From assembly GCA_900169235.1 (NCBI GenBank), contig FWCC01000279.1, positions 37,853 through 101,852 of the forward strand: a stretch of 64,000 nt of DNA, in the 5' to 3' direction. Within the stretch, counting starts at the first letter, position 1. Each line of letters opens with the position of its first letter. This document shows, piece after piece, positions 45,838-57,306 of the stretch. The notes under the pieces are model-generated. The model was not told the origin of the DNA. It was given only the letters and a program-made list of their open reading frames with translations, and searched no databases. The stretch is from Zarea fungicola. Taxonomy: Eukaryota; Ascomycota; Sordariomycetes; Hypocreales; Cordycipitaceae. The position numbers and the translations under genes are program-made.

Positions 45838-46841
45838 TGTTTGGGAATTTTGACGTGTATCAAGTGTAATTTTGTATTTGGGTATTATGAGTTTTTATTT
45901 TTATTTTTATTTTTTTTTTGTCAAGTTAAATCAGCCAAGGCCGAAGCACCATGGACCATGGCTGCGTTGAAGAACCACTCCCGAATGTTGGTTACGTAGT
46001 ATAGGGTAAGCTATAACAGCTAGAGGGCGTGGAGTGCCCTACAGGTATCAGGTTCCGGTTCGCCACCCAGCTTGTTTGTCTCGAAGAAATCATGGATGAG
46101 CCGCCAATGCTTACAGAACCAAACTTCAAGTATATTGCAAGATTTGTATACCAGCTTCCCCTTCACCTATTCGCGTCTCTATCCTCCCACCGCTCACCGT
46201 CAGCGGGCTGTCCTCATAAATCGGCAACTCTGATTTAGCGACCGCTAGCTGCCGACAAGCAGTTGGTTTAACTGTACATCTCCCAGACCCTCAACCCCAC
46301 CTTTGCTCCATGGTCTCTCCGAGCTCCACGGACCTACAACGAAACTTCCGAGTGGCCTCCATGGGGCCTACAACGAATACTCACTTTAACTGTGGAAAGT
46401 AACAGGATTATGACTTGCAGGAATATTAGCCAGTCCGATGCCCAAGACATCGAGTACAATTTGGTTGCGCAAGGTACGCCAAACAGTAAGTACTGTGGCG
46501 TAGCTGGCCATATCAAGTTACTACATCTTTCATATTTACCGCATACAACCTTTCGGTTCACTGTGCCTTCTTGGACATTCTATAAGTAGGCTCTGGGACC
46601 CATATCTTCTTCCTCCGCTGTGAGGGATACTTGAAACAGAACTGATATTCTCACATACTACGACAAGTTCATTTAGGACAACAGGGCCAATCTTCTCACG
46701 CTTTCCAATTGTTTTCACCCAAAGTGTGGAATAATTAATAATTACTCGGAATATGGGCCGCATTCAAACTCCCATCTCTTCCAGTGGCTCTGAGCACACG
46801 TAAGTAGGACACCGTTTCTTCTTGTTAGCATTGTCGCAAAT
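45838..46841. other. Intergenic, no gene seen
   Basis: Includes a T-rich tract (45895-45920). An ATG at 46753 lies upstream of the transporter, but joining it would need an intron of about 29 nt, too short to believe. Confidence 0.45.
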
Positions 46842-48347
46842 ATGGATGCAGGCTTACACAGTCCTAGACTACGAGCATGGCTGACCGTAGTTGGAGCCTT
46901 CTTTACTTTCTTTTGCAGTGTTGGATTTCTCAACGCCTTTGGTGTTTTCCAGGAATATTATGAATCACATCAACTTGACAACCACTCTAGCTTTGACATT
47001 TCATGGATTGGTTCCTTCTCTACTTTTGCGCTCTTCTCCGGTGCTCCCATCGCTGGTATTCTAGTTGACCGTGTTGGACCGAGGGTATGCAAGCCCTTCT
47101 ACTCATTTACTGCTTGGAGATTGATAACCAGACTGCTAATGCAGGTCGACTACAGGTACTTCTCATATTCGGCAGCCTGACAATGCTTGTTGCTGTTTTC
47201 ATGACTTCAATGTGCCAGCAGTACTATCAATTCTTTCTCGCGCAAGCCGTCCTTCTGGGTGCCAGCATGTCTTGCCTCTTTTGTCCGGCGATTGCGACTG
47301 TCTCTCGTTATTTTCACAAAAACAAGGGGCTAGCCATGGGAGTTACAGTGGGAGGCTCATCTGCAGGGGGTGTCATTTGGCCCATTGTACTGAATGAGCT
47401 ACTCAATAAGGATGGAATGAGTTTCGACTGGACGATTCGCATTGTCGGGTTCATCATGATCCCGCTCCTCGTTCTCGCGGTCTTGACCATCACTCCGCCA
47501 GCTAATAACGCCAGTGATTATCATCATCATCGTGTATTGCCCGGGGAAGAGCAAAGGAATGAAACAGCCGAGGGACATGGAAGTGTGCAGTTATCGAAAG
47601 TGGAATCCAAGGCACAAAAACGACCATTAACTTTGCTTCTAAAGAACACTACCTTCCTGGTGCTGTGTTTAGGTCTTTCCATTTCCTACCTGGGGATGTT
47701 TACTCCCTTCTTCTATGCAACTTCGTATGCACAGAGCCTGGGCCATTCCACTAGTTTCGCGTTTTACACGGTTTCCATCATCAATGGCGCATCCCTCTTT
47801 GGCAGAATTCTGCCAGGGATTTTGGCAGACCGCTATGGACATTTTAATCTATGTGGTATAGCAGCTTTGCTCTCTGGGGCCACTGCCCTTTGCTGGACCA
47901 CTGCAAAAAGCCTCGGAGGCCTTGTTGTATGGTGTCTTGCATATGGACTTACCTCTGGTGTATGCAACCGTCCTTACTCAACCACAAAGCTGCGCATTTG
48001 ATAACCATGAATCGCAGGCTATTATGAGTCTGCAGTCTGCTTGTGCAGCTCAATTGGCGCCCCAGGAACTACAAGGCACAGCAGTTGGATTTCTTATGGG
48101 ATCGGTTGCGTTGACGTGAGTTTCGATATTTCCATCTCTAGCAACCATTGCTAAACAGTTCTATTGCTAATTACGTCCATTTCTGAAATCAAAGAGCCTT
48201 GTTCGGGACCCCATTAGTGGTCAGCTAGTCAGATCTTACGGATATCTTGCCTTGTCCATGTTTGCTGGAGCATCTCTTATTGTGGGCGGCCTCCTCATCT
48301 TTTTGGCACGATTTAAAAAGGAAAAGCGGTTACTTGCACGGCAATGA
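46842..48347 (+). CDS. MFS monocarboxylate-type transporter (four exons)
   Basis: About 431-aa carrier of the MCT/MCH branch of the major facilitator superfamily. Exons 46842-47084, 47156-47959, 48018-48115 and 48197-48347. TM1 begins at once with RAWLTVVGAFFTFFCS and the family string GFLNAFGVFQEYYE; loop 2-3 has GILVDRVGPR; TM4-5 has ATVSRYFHKNKGLAMG and GGSSAGGVIWP; the second half has GASLFGRILPGILADRYG. The end of exon 4 reads GYLALSMFAGASLIVGGLLI. The junction into exon 4 needs a weak GAG acceptor, or else one base is missing in FGTP-ISG; see findings. Substrate may be a carboxylate or a secondary metabolite. It converges on a Zn2Cys6 regulator 485 bases away. Confidence 0.85.
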
Positions 48348-48831
48348 TTATTCTTTGCTACACCCTGCAACGACCTTGAGGAGAGGCTATTCACCGTGTC
48401 TCCCACGCATTTTTTGTCTTGCTGTAGAACTTTTGAGCTATCTGGATCGGTATTCTGAATATAAGAATAGAAACTTTAGAGCATCAACTGCTCTCAGGCA
48501 AGCTCACACGACTAGATCGCATTGCTTAGACACAAGACCTCTATCTATTTGACAGGGTAATCAACGGTGTAAAACCACTAATTAATATGTCTGGAGAAAT
48601 TGAGAATAGCATTGAGATAGACTATGACACCAATACTGGTCACACACAGGCTTGTTCACGTGAGATGTATTGAGCTCAGTCAACTGAACCCTATCATCTG
48701 AATCCCAGCTTTATGGGGCTTAATTGCACTAGATATATACTCAGTACTCTTGACACATCCAAGACGTCGATCCAAATAGATGGAACTTATTAGATGGCCA
48801 TCATGCCCCATTGCAAACAGGAGCCCTCCTA
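48348..48831. other. Convergent intergenic region
   Basis: 3' flanks of the transporter and of the regulator; no gene or repeat seen. Confidence 0.5.
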
Positions 48832-51086
48832 TTAACCAGAAAAGGCGGTGCCACCACCATCCGTCATATGGTGAGAATCTAAATCATTAAAAAGAGAGCC
48901 CCAAGAAGGCCAATCTATAACTTCGCTCATATCAATGTATTGCTGCATCATGGCATCAAATTCCCATTCCTTGACATGTGCTTGTCCCTCATGTTCTGCT
49001 TGGGCGTTTTGTTGCTGGTCACCACCGCACCAGTGAGAATCAATTGACGGATCCGGAGGTACTTGACCGATCCTGCTGTCCGCAGATGGTATTGCCACCG
49101 TGGGAGGTACAGCAGATGACTGGCTTTGTTGCAGCTTTTCCTTGTGTTTCTGCAGGACTTCCATGAGAGGTTGAGCCAGTTTCGCAGCCATGGCTGAGTC
49201 TTGCTTCAAGCCATCGAGCAACCTGCATGCTCGGGTGACTTCAGCTTGTCGCTGTTCCTCGATTCCTTCCACTTTGGTGGAGCACAAGTCCATCACCAGC
49301 ACAATAGCGGCCATGAAAACATGGTGCACCACCGTTGCAAGCCTGGCAGGGATTAACTCAAGGTCTTCTTTTTGTTCCTCCAACCTGAAGCAGATCTGTA
49401 AAACGGCGCGAGAGGAGTCTAGACAGGCATTTCTAGAAAACTTATACTTGGGATCGGAGAACCCCGCTACCACGAAAGGTTGGTGAAGTCTGCTGCGTCT
49501 GGTATAGATCCCAAGGTGGATCAAGTAGCCTTGGAGGGTAAGCTGCGGCGTGGTATACAGTTCGCTCGCCTGGTCCAGCCGAAAACAGGCTGGCAAATTT
49601 CTGATCAAGTCCTCAAATTTGCCGTTCAAGAGGATAACCTGTTCGTAGTTGGCATTCTCCGTCATCCCAAGGGGGGGGAGGGAGTCAACCACAGTACGAC
49701 AGATCTCTGCTAGCCGGACGCGTTGCAAGAAGTAGGACGTTGATGGTAGGGAAGCATTTCCGGCGTCATGGTCACAGCTCATGAGACACTGCGGTTGATT
49801 AACTTGCATCTGCGAGGGCTGAATAGAATAAGTGCCCTCCTGTGGGCCAGGAGTGAATTCCAATAACCTGTCTCGCGCTTTAGTATCATTAGAAAAAGCT
49901 AATCGGTATCGACTGCACTTACCAGTCCGTGGCAGGAATGTGCCACCATACCCTTCTCTTTACGTCGGTTTCAACCTGACTTGCGGGTAGATTTGTCTCT
50001 CCACTTGTTCTGGGGCAATCAGTCTTGTGTAGTGAAAGATCTCGGGGCGTCGTAACAATGCTGCTATGGAGTGAGCGAAACATGGGTGAGAAGCCCTGGG
50101 AGTTGTAAATAACGTAGGAGATGACAACCATGGCCTGGAGACATTCAATCGATGCAACAGTAGTTCGCTTTGAGTACTCGAGAATATCCAGCGCCGCATT
50201 GCTCCAGACCAGGGACATGGAAGCAGCTTCTTTAGCAGATAAAAACACCAAGCATTTGCTTCTCTGTGGTCTCCAAAGATGACTGGCACTAGCAAGTATG
50301 CTGAGAAGTAGAGCAATATCAGCCACTTTGCTTTGAGCTGGTTTGTCATGGTGCATGTACACAGATTCCATCACACGCTGCAGTGAATGGGGCTGCAAGA
50401 TGGGATGGAGGTACTGGACATTGTTGAGAAAGTACTGAGACAGATTCATGGCCTCATCTCTGGTGGGCAGCTGAACAATTGGCGGCCACGCCAATGCTGC
50501 CTCATTCCACGTTGCTGACACATTTCCAAGCAGCTGGCTTATAGGACCAACCTTGATTTGTATGTCGGCTACATAGGCTCTAAACTGGCAGCCGGGTTAG
50601 ATGGTGGGTTCGCATAATAGACATTCACCGTTGCAGCAGCATGGAGCATCTTACAGTCGGGTTCTCAAGCGTCCCAATGCTTTCAAGCCATCTCGACGTC
50701 ATTTCAAGCTCCTTGTTGGAAGCGAAATCTGGTATACGCGTGGTTGTCAATGCCCCATACGTGGACGGCATCGCCGCAGCAGGAGCAGATGGTCTACCAT
50801 CCTGGTTGCCAAATACTGCCTGCTCAAGTCTTTCAAGGCGAGCTTGAAACCCCGCGTTTTCAGATGTCGTGGGCAAGGTTTCTGTGTGGTCCCTGCCGCG
50901 CGTGGGTGATGACCTGGAGCGTTGTGCAAAATATTCACAGCCAAGCCCGCGGTTGGAGCAGTTTGAACAAGGTTGTTGGCGGTTGCATTTGAGCTTCTTC
51001 AGTCGACACAAACGACACGATACCGGGTTCTGGCGTGCACGGCGTGATTGATGACCATGTGAATGGACTGAATCCATCAGGGGCAT
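48832..51086 (-). CDS. Zn2Cys6 fungal transcription factor (three exons)
   Basis: 716-aa regulator. Minus-strand exons 51086-50629, 50579-49923 and 49867-48832 join in frame over 49- and 55-nt introns. The binuclear zinc cluster is C24-X2-C27-X6-C34-X5-C40-X2-C43-X6-C50 (VSCRLCRLKKLKCNRQQPCS), followed by a short linker and a leucine-type coiled coil (FQARLERLEQAVFG). The middle homology region (fungal_trans) shows YFLNNVQYLHPILQP, ALLLSILASASHLW, RRVWWHIPATDWLLEF and GPQEGTYS. A Gln/Ser-rich C-terminus may activate transcription. The adjacent converging MFS gene is a possible target; that is inference from position. Confidence 0.94.
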
Positions 51087-53051
51087 TTCGGTACGATATG
51101 GATAGAAACTCGGCTGCAGGCAAACGCTACGTAGCCTGTGGAGGTGGTCATTTAGATTTCCACGTCATGATGACTAACATTTCCACGCCCAGTTTCAAGC
51201 GAAGAACCGCACGACTTGTTATCAGCTGACAGATGTTGGATTGAAAGGAGACAAAAGGATAGGAACGAACCCAAAAAGTGTATTTAAATTTTGGTACTAA
51301 CAAGCGCTTGCTCATTGGAAGTTGAAGGACGGAATTAAAAACGCCGAAATCTTGGCTAGTCGGGCGCTAGCCCACCGTACTATAAAGATTCGGATGAGTG
51401 CCGGATCAATGTATGCTTAGGGTACCGCTTGCCTGAATGATGCAGCCGCAGTCGCTTGCTCGAAAAATACATGTGACATTATGTTTAATGAATGTCTCAC
51501 TATGAAATTGTTCAACGACCATCGAACAGATGGAGTTTTTGAGGCATTGGCAGAAGAATGGCTGGCTTGACCAGCTCAATGTAGATTTACCGGATTGTCA
51601 AGACGTGGAGGAAGCAGAAGGCGAATCAGGCATGAAATGGAGCGATGGCACACCACAATGTACGTCCCAGGATCTTGAGAAGCCGGAATCAGACACGAGG
51701 TTGTGGTAATGCGGCACTCACATGGAACGCTCTGATCTGACTAATCAGAATATTCTCAATATTCTCAACATTTCCTCAATCAACGTCAGGTTGTGTGTAC
51801 TGATGCATGTTGGACTCCTTTCCGGCCCTGCCCTCATCCACCAAACGCCCTGCCCACCATAAGTTTCTATTTATTATTCTTTACAAGTCTCATTCTAAAC
51901 TAGCGATGGATGTATTCCGAATCATGAATGATAATGGTAATCGGTGATTTACATGACTGGATTAGACCAGATTGACACGCTCTGTCAGATGTGGCGGGCT
52001 GCCGATCGTTGCAGTACCTCTGCGTTCACAGAATTGCCACCAGAATGCAAGTACTCCGTACTACTGGCGCTAATGCCTGTAGGTGACCTGGTTGGTGGCT
52101 CGGCTTAGTCATGGAGCCCTTGTTCACCGGTAGAGGGTAGGCTATGAGCAGTAAATGATTTCGGACATGATGTACTGGGAGACGCTGGAGAGCATGGCGT
52201 CTGCTTTTCTTTGTCAGAATTGGCTAGGATGCTTCACGGTGACCGCTGAAAAGGAAGAATCACTCAAGCCGTGGTTCCATAGCATGCATATTCCCGACTT
52301 TGCCCCCACTGTTCTCAGAGATTTTGATATCGCCGTTTGAGCTGCGAGTGCGAGATTGGCATCAACAGGAATGATTAGTGTTGGTAAGATCCAGGATTAA
52401 TTACAAAGTTACTATATCCAGAGAGTGATTTAGCTTTTTTTTTTTTTTTTTTACTTGACTTGTTTTACATTACATCTACTTCATTGTTCCCAATCCTGAC
52501 GGGTTGTATACAGTAGAGTTATACTGTGGGGATACTGTAGTCGTACTGTGGGCGTACTGTGCGGCACCGTTTAGCGCCTCCGCCATTAGCGGGTGGACAT
52601 AGCGGGTGGACACTGTGTGGAATCATTGGATCAGCCCCTGTGCTTCCGCCGGCACACCAACGCCTGCCTCCATTCGTCCTCTGACCATCATCAGGTGTCA
52701 AGCCACTCGTTTGGCGTCCTTTCTTTCTATTCCTTTGTCGTTGCTCATTGTGCAGATATTCTCTTACTGTGCTTGCCGCAGCACCCAGTTTGGCCCTCGG
52801 GACTGTGGCCAGACGTTTCGTTGAAATTTCAGAGGACACGCAGCTTCACATCCAAGATCCACTACGCCCTCCCGCTTCATACATGACATTTCATGGCTTG
52901 GACGACCACGCATTCGCTTCCCTGCTTTGCTTTACAAAAATAGACTGCGTCTAAAGGATTTATAAGACTGAATTCCTCTTGGAAACTCTACTCCACCATT
53001 CATCTCGCTGGCTGGGATTTCTTCAATTTTCATCTTACGTTTCTCCTCAAC
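51087..53051. other. Long intergenic region
   Basis: About 2 kb between divergent genes. It holds a 59-codon frame at 51530-51709, a poly-T tract (52437-52453), short GTACTGTGGGC-type direct repeats near 52520-52560, and the pyrimidine-rich leader of the SVOP-like gene. A 61-codon frame at 52155-52340 has no recognised feature. Confidence 0.5.
51530..51709 (+). CDS. Possible small ORF, 59 aa
   Basis: ATG at 51530 opens a frame MEFLRHWQKNGWLDQLN... rich in Asp/Glu, Gln and Trp, ending TAA at 51709. It is hydrophilic and has no signal peptide. It resembles a piece of a regulatory protein or a remnant exon; there is no family match by eye. Listed because its composition is protein-like. Confidence 0.2.
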   Translation: MEFLRHWQKNGWLDQLNVDLPDCQDVEEAEGESGMKWSDGTPQCTSQDLEKPESDTRLW

Positions 53052-54842
53052 ATGAGGATTACATGGGGCCTCGGCCTCGGCCGTGTAGAGTCTGTTGCAG
53101 ACTACGCCGGCGTTCTGGTGCCTCTCGAAGAAGCCCATTTTCACAGCTACTCAGCCAGGACCGGCCAGGTGGAATTCGAGGTCTCCGATTTCGATCTCGC
53201 AGAGGACGACGAGACCGGCGCCGGCAAGGATCGCGGCGATGAGGAGCGCGAGGGCATGCTGGAGATGAACGCTGCCGAGTACAGCATCCAGGGCCTGCGC
53301 AAAGCCATGCGCGATGGTCGTCGCGGCCAGTGGACCGAGTACGAGATCAAGTCCAAGCTCATCAACAAGGCCATCCAGGACATTGGTATGGGCTCCTACA
53401 ACTGGCAGCTCTTTGTCCTCTGCGGTTTCGGCTGGTTTGCCGACAATCTCTGGCTTCAGGGTGTCTCCCTGACACTGCCCTCTCTATCTGCCGAGTTTGA
53501 TATTCCTGAAAAGACTGTCCGCTATACCACCAGCGCCTGCTTTGTCGGTCTGTCCGCCGGTAGCTTCCTCTGGGGTATTGGCTCCGACTTTTTCGGCCGT
53601 CGCATCGCCTTTAATTTGACGCTGCTCATTACCAGTGTCTTTGGCATCATGGCCGCCTATTCGCAGACCTGGGGCGGCGTGTGCTTCTTTTTTGGCGCTT
53701 TTGGCTTCGGCGTCGGAGGCAACTTGCCCGTCGACGGCGCTCTCTTTCTCGAATTCCTCCCCGACGCATCCTCCTCTCTCCTCACTCTGCTATCTGTCTG
53801 GTGGCCCATTGGACAGCTGGCTTCGTCTCTGATTGCGTGGTTCTTTATTGCCAACTGGCCTGTGGAGCAGGGATGGCGGTACTTTATTCTCACCATCGGC
53901 ATCGCCACCTTTGCCATGTTTGTATTCCGCTTCTTCGTCTTCCACCTGCTCGAATCGCCCAAATTCCTGCTCAGCAAGGGCCGCCAGCATGAAGCCGTAG
54001 CCGTCATCCACGGCCTTGCGTATAGAAACGGCTGCAAGACGTGGCTCACTTCAGATATTCTCGAAGAGGTCGCGGCCGACGACGTCCGACGCGTAGACAG
54101 CTCCTCGGCCCAGCACCAGCAGCTGATTCCCCGAAATACCAACGCCAAATCCGTCTTCATGGACAAGCTCAAGAGCTTTTCCACCGACAGTCTGCGACCA
54201 CTCTTCCAGACGAAAACGCTCGGGCTCGCCACCGGCCTCATCTGGTTCTGCTGGGCCACCATTGGCATGGGCTACCCCCTCTTCAACGCCTTTCTGCCGC
54301 AGTATTTTAACCGCACAAACGGCAACAAGGATGCCGCCACCAGCAGCGTGGTGGCATCCGAGACATCCACCATTTCGGCCGAAACCTACCGCAACTACGC
54401 CATCACCTCCATCATGGGCGTCCCCGGCAGCCTCCTTGCCGCCTACCTCGTCGACCACCCCTCGCCCTTCCTCGGCCGCCGCGGCACCCTGGCCTGCTCC
54501 ACCCTCGTCTCCGCCATTTTCCTCTTCTTCTTTGTCATCTTTGGCACCACGCCCGCCGCCCAGCTCTTCTTTTCCTGCGTCGAGGCGTTTAGCCAAAACA
54601 TCATGTACGGCGTGCTCTACGCCTTTACCCCCGAGATCTTTCCTGCTCCTGTGCGCGGCGCGGGCAGTGGCATGGCGAGCTTCCTGAACCGCGTGACGGG
54701 GCTCATGGCGCCTTTGATAGCGGCCAATATGCCCGGCGACGGGGCGAGCACGCCGATTTACCTGTCGGCGGTGCTGATTCTGGCTTCGTTTGTGGCCATG
54801 TGTCTGATTCCCATTGAGACGCGTGGTGCACAGCGTCTATAG
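53052..54842 (+). CDS. MFS transporter, SVOP/SV2-like
   Basis: Intronless 596-aa membrane carrier. A cytosolic N-terminus with an acidic segment (DFDLAEDDETGAGKDRGDEE) precedes GSYNWQLFVLCGFGWFADNLW (TM1), the loop GIGSDFFGRRIAFN (MFS signature A), GFGVGGNLPVDGALFLEFLP, and a second half with LVDHPSPFLGRRGTL, YGVLYAFTPEIFPAPVRGAGSG and a final IETRG. These are the marks of the sugar-porter/SVOP subgroup (organic ion or phosphate-sugar carriers). Substrate is unknown. The long plain open frame and GC-rich third positions suggest a well-kept core gene. Confidence 0.95.
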   Translation: MRITWGLGLGRVESVADYAGVLVPLEEAHFHSYSARTGQVEFEVSDFDLAEDDETGAGKDRGDEEREGMLEMNAAEYSIQGLRKAMRDGRRGQWTEYEIKSKLINKAIQDIGMGSYNWQLFVLCGFGWFADNLWLQGVSLTLPSLSAEFDIPEKTVRYTTSACFVGLSAGSFLWGIGSDFFGRRIAFNLTLLITSVFGIMAAYSQTWGGVCFFFGAFGFGVGGNLPVDGALFLEFLPDASSSLLTLLSVWWPIGQLASSLIAWFFIANWPVEQGWRYFILTIGIATFAMFVFRFFVFHLLESPKFLLSKGRQHEAVAVIHGLAYRNGCKTWLTSDILEEVAADDVRRVDSSSAQHQQLIPRNTNAKSVFMDKLKSFSTDSLRPLFQTKTLGLATGLIWFCWATIGMGYPLFNAFLPQYFNRTNGNKDAATSSVVASETSTISAETYRNYAITSIMGVPGSLLAAYLVDHPSPFLGRRGTLACSTLVSAIFLFFFVIFGTTPAAQLFFSCVEAFSQNIMYGVLYAFTPEIFPAPVRGAGSGMASFLNRVTGLMAPLIAANMPGDGASTPIYLSAVLILASFVAMCLIPIETRGAQRL

Positions 54843-56414
54843 CCAACCACTTGCTATCATTAAACTTTTTCATCCATGAGATGAGAGGAGAGGTGTCGGC
54901 CGTTATCTGGTGTAACAAGGTGCACCGCAGCCGACGTGCAACTTATTATTCTAGACGGGCGGGCTTCCAGGGCTTCATTCTGCCCTCGAAAGGGCCAAGA
55001 GCATATGGGGCTGTTGTAAATCTTGGCATGACTGGAATGACATAAATTAAATCTAGCCTAGAGCCGGAGAATACAGGCTTACTGGTATATTGGCTCTCTA
55101 AGCATGCCCAAGCGGCAGATACAGGCGGACTACGTACTTCATATATATAGCTATTCAAAATAGAGAATGTGTGTCAGGGACCTAGGCAGTATATATTGGA
55201 TGCTAGAGATACCCGGCCACGGCTGGTACTGCTTGACCTTTTTGGTCTCTGTGGTCGAGTGGTTACCTAGCACCCTTGTTCTTGCATATGCAGTTGTTCG
55301 CTTGATGATATTCAGAATCCATGTACTGGTGGAGGAATTCCTCCTTTACATACGATTCATTCGGAAAAAGACATTACTTATAGTGATTACCACGATATCT
55401 GACTTCTCGTATCCGTGACAGGGCCGTCGGTCAGTTGGCCGATGGAGGACTGTCGCCGCCACCAGCCTTACGCTGGTAGCTGCCGGATCAGTCATGTCAG
55501 CAGTCACAACACTGCCATCTTGGCAGTCATCACTTTCTAATTCACGGATTTATGAAACCCGTAGTCTAAATAAACGGAAATCTGTACGCAAGCTTCGGGC
55601 GAGAGATCGTCCGCGCGGCGGTCTTCTGGCCGATTGTACGCAAAGCTACAGATGATCAATGGGTTCTTCGATGCTATACTTTGACACTGAACAGTCCTGC
55701 AATGTGCCCCCAATCCGGTATCTGTCTCGAACCCTGAATGTCATCCAGCATTGAATATTGTCCAGACCAGGCTTCTCACAGATAATTCAACCTTTAATCA
55801 GTAATCAAATATACCTTTTGGCAGGTTGCTGATATTTCTTCACATCGTGTGATTCTGATACATGGGTTGTGAGAGTTTCTACGACCAATTAGGACTGAAA
55901 CATGATTTCCCCGTACTTTACCGGGCAAACAAGGCTGATTGGCCTTCTAAACTGCCGTGATGGCTTATAATTGGCTCCTGTAGTGACGCCCATCCATGGC
56001 CACGTTTTCCCCAGGAAATCAGCCCGCCAACTCCGGCTTTAATTTGCCGTTGGTTGGTGGAATATTCAGGGTTTAGCAATGCATACCCCGGCTGTGTCGG
56101 CATTCAACGCCACTCTCGGCGTACTAACCTGCGGGCAGGCGCACATGCGAACTGATCGTTTCGGCTCTTTCCTTTGTCGTCATAATATCGACAAGCATCA
56201 GACCACAGGAGAGCTTAGTAGCTAGCGTGTGACGAGCCGAAGTCCGAAACAGCCCGAGAGATGCCCCGTGGCCCGGCCTGTAGGGCTGTAAGCAAGATGA
56301 CGATCCCCCGCCGTGCCAAGCGCAAATAATCTAATAAGCCGGGGTAACTAGTCCTTTTATGGCTGCCGGGAATTATATCGAACCGAATGTAAAGTTTGAG
56401 AATTATCGTTCGAC
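54843..56414. other. Intergenic with a solo LTR
   Basis: Contains the LTR at 55172-55286 and, near 55500, the motif AGCAGTCACAAC that also lies near 20205 and 22155. No gene is supported. Confidence 0.5.
55172..55286 (+). mobile_element. Solo LTR, 115 bp
   Basis: Begins TGTCAGGGACCTAGG and ends CTTGCA. It aligns over its length with 22190-22871 (MITE removed) and with the reverse complement of 60002-60117, sharing GATGCTAG, GGCCACGGCTGG, GGTCTCTGTGG and GGTTACCTAGCACCC. The flanking five bases (ATGTG / TATGC) no longer match, so it is older or was recombined. Confidence 0.75.
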
Positions 56415-56421
56415 TATATAA
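56415..56421 (+). promoter_or_regulatory. TATA box of the PL7 gene
   Basis: TATATAA, 127 bases upstream of the PL7 start. Function inferred from position. Confidence 0.45.
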
Positions 56422-56541
56422 CAGCTGCACAATCCTCAATCCAATCCAAAAGCATCCAGCACCTGCATACTCTGGCATTCAATAGCAAAGTCCTCTCTGA
56501 ATACTTATCGCTTCCTCTTTTTGTCCTTATAAAATAGCATC

Positions 56542-57306
56542 ATGCATTCAAACGCCAAGCTTGCGCTGGGCGTTGCAGCGCTTGCAGTTCAAAATGCCGC
56601 CGCTCTGAACCCTAGCTGTGCTCCTGGAGGCAACTTTGACATGACGCCCTGGGAGCTCCAGCTACCAGTCGGCGACCCGGGCCACCCCACGACCATCCCG
56701 GACAGCCAGCTCGAAGGATGCGGCGGCTACTCAGAGAGCACCTACTTCTACACAGACGGTGGCGATGGCGCCATGATCATGTACGTCCCCGGCGGCGCCG
56801 ACGAGACGGGCTGCGTGACGACTCCAAACACGCACTACTGCCGCACGGAGCTGCGCGAAGTCGACCCTTCGTCCGGAAAAATCACCAGCTGGGACCCCAA
56901 CGGCTCGACGAACCGCCTCGCGGTAAGCGTCATGGCGAGCCAGGTCGACAACGGCAGCCACGGCACCATCATCGGCCAGATCCACGCCGACGGCGACGTG
57001 TCGCAGTACCCCATCGCCAAGCTCCTCTATAACCCGGCTGGCGACCTTACCTTTGGTGTGGAGAACAGCCTGGATGACGGCGGCACGTCGTATCACAGCC
57101 TCGGCAATGTACCCCTCAACACGCAGTTTACGTATGAGATCCGGTATGAGGGCGGTGTGCTCAGCGTGGGCATCAATGGAGGAGACCAACAGACGTTTCC
57201 TACTTCATTTGACCCTGTCCTCAGCTATTTCAAGGCTGGCAACTATAACCAGGGCACCTCGCCGTCGACTATTCACTTCTACTCGGTTTCTGTTTCACAC
57301 TCTTAG
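56542..57306 (+). CDS. Secreted PL7-family polysaccharide lyase (alginate/polyuronate lyase-like)
   Basis: Intronless 254-aa secreted enzyme. Residues 1-21 form a signal peptide ending in ALN. The three catalytic signatures of PL7 beta-jelly-roll lyases are intact: RTELRE (101-106), QIH (146-148) and YFKAGNYNQ (229-237), supplying the Arg, Gln/His and Tyr used for beta-elimination of uronates. Four cysteines (26, 60, 91, 100) could form two disulfides. PL7 enzymes split alginate; some fungal relatives act on glucuronan or other polyuronates, so the exact substrate is open. It stands alone, with a repeat-like spacer on its 3' side. Confidence 0.93.
   Translation: MHSNAKLALGVAALAVQNAAALNPSCAPGGNFDMTPWELQLPVGDPGHPTTIPDSQLEGCGGYSESTYFYTDGGDGAMIMYVPGGADETGCVTTPNTHYCRTELREVDPSSGKITSWDPNGSTNRLAVSVMASQVDNGSHGTIIGQIHADGDVSQYPIAKLLYNPAGDLTFGVENSLDDGGTSYHSLGNVPLNTQFTYEIRYEGGVLSVGINGGDQQTFPTSFDPVLSYFKAGNYNQGTSPSTIHFYSVSVSHS

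Noticed and set aside
46753..46841. Alternative first exon for the MFS gene
   Set aside because: Keeping frame requires an intron of about 29 nt, below the usual fungal minimum.
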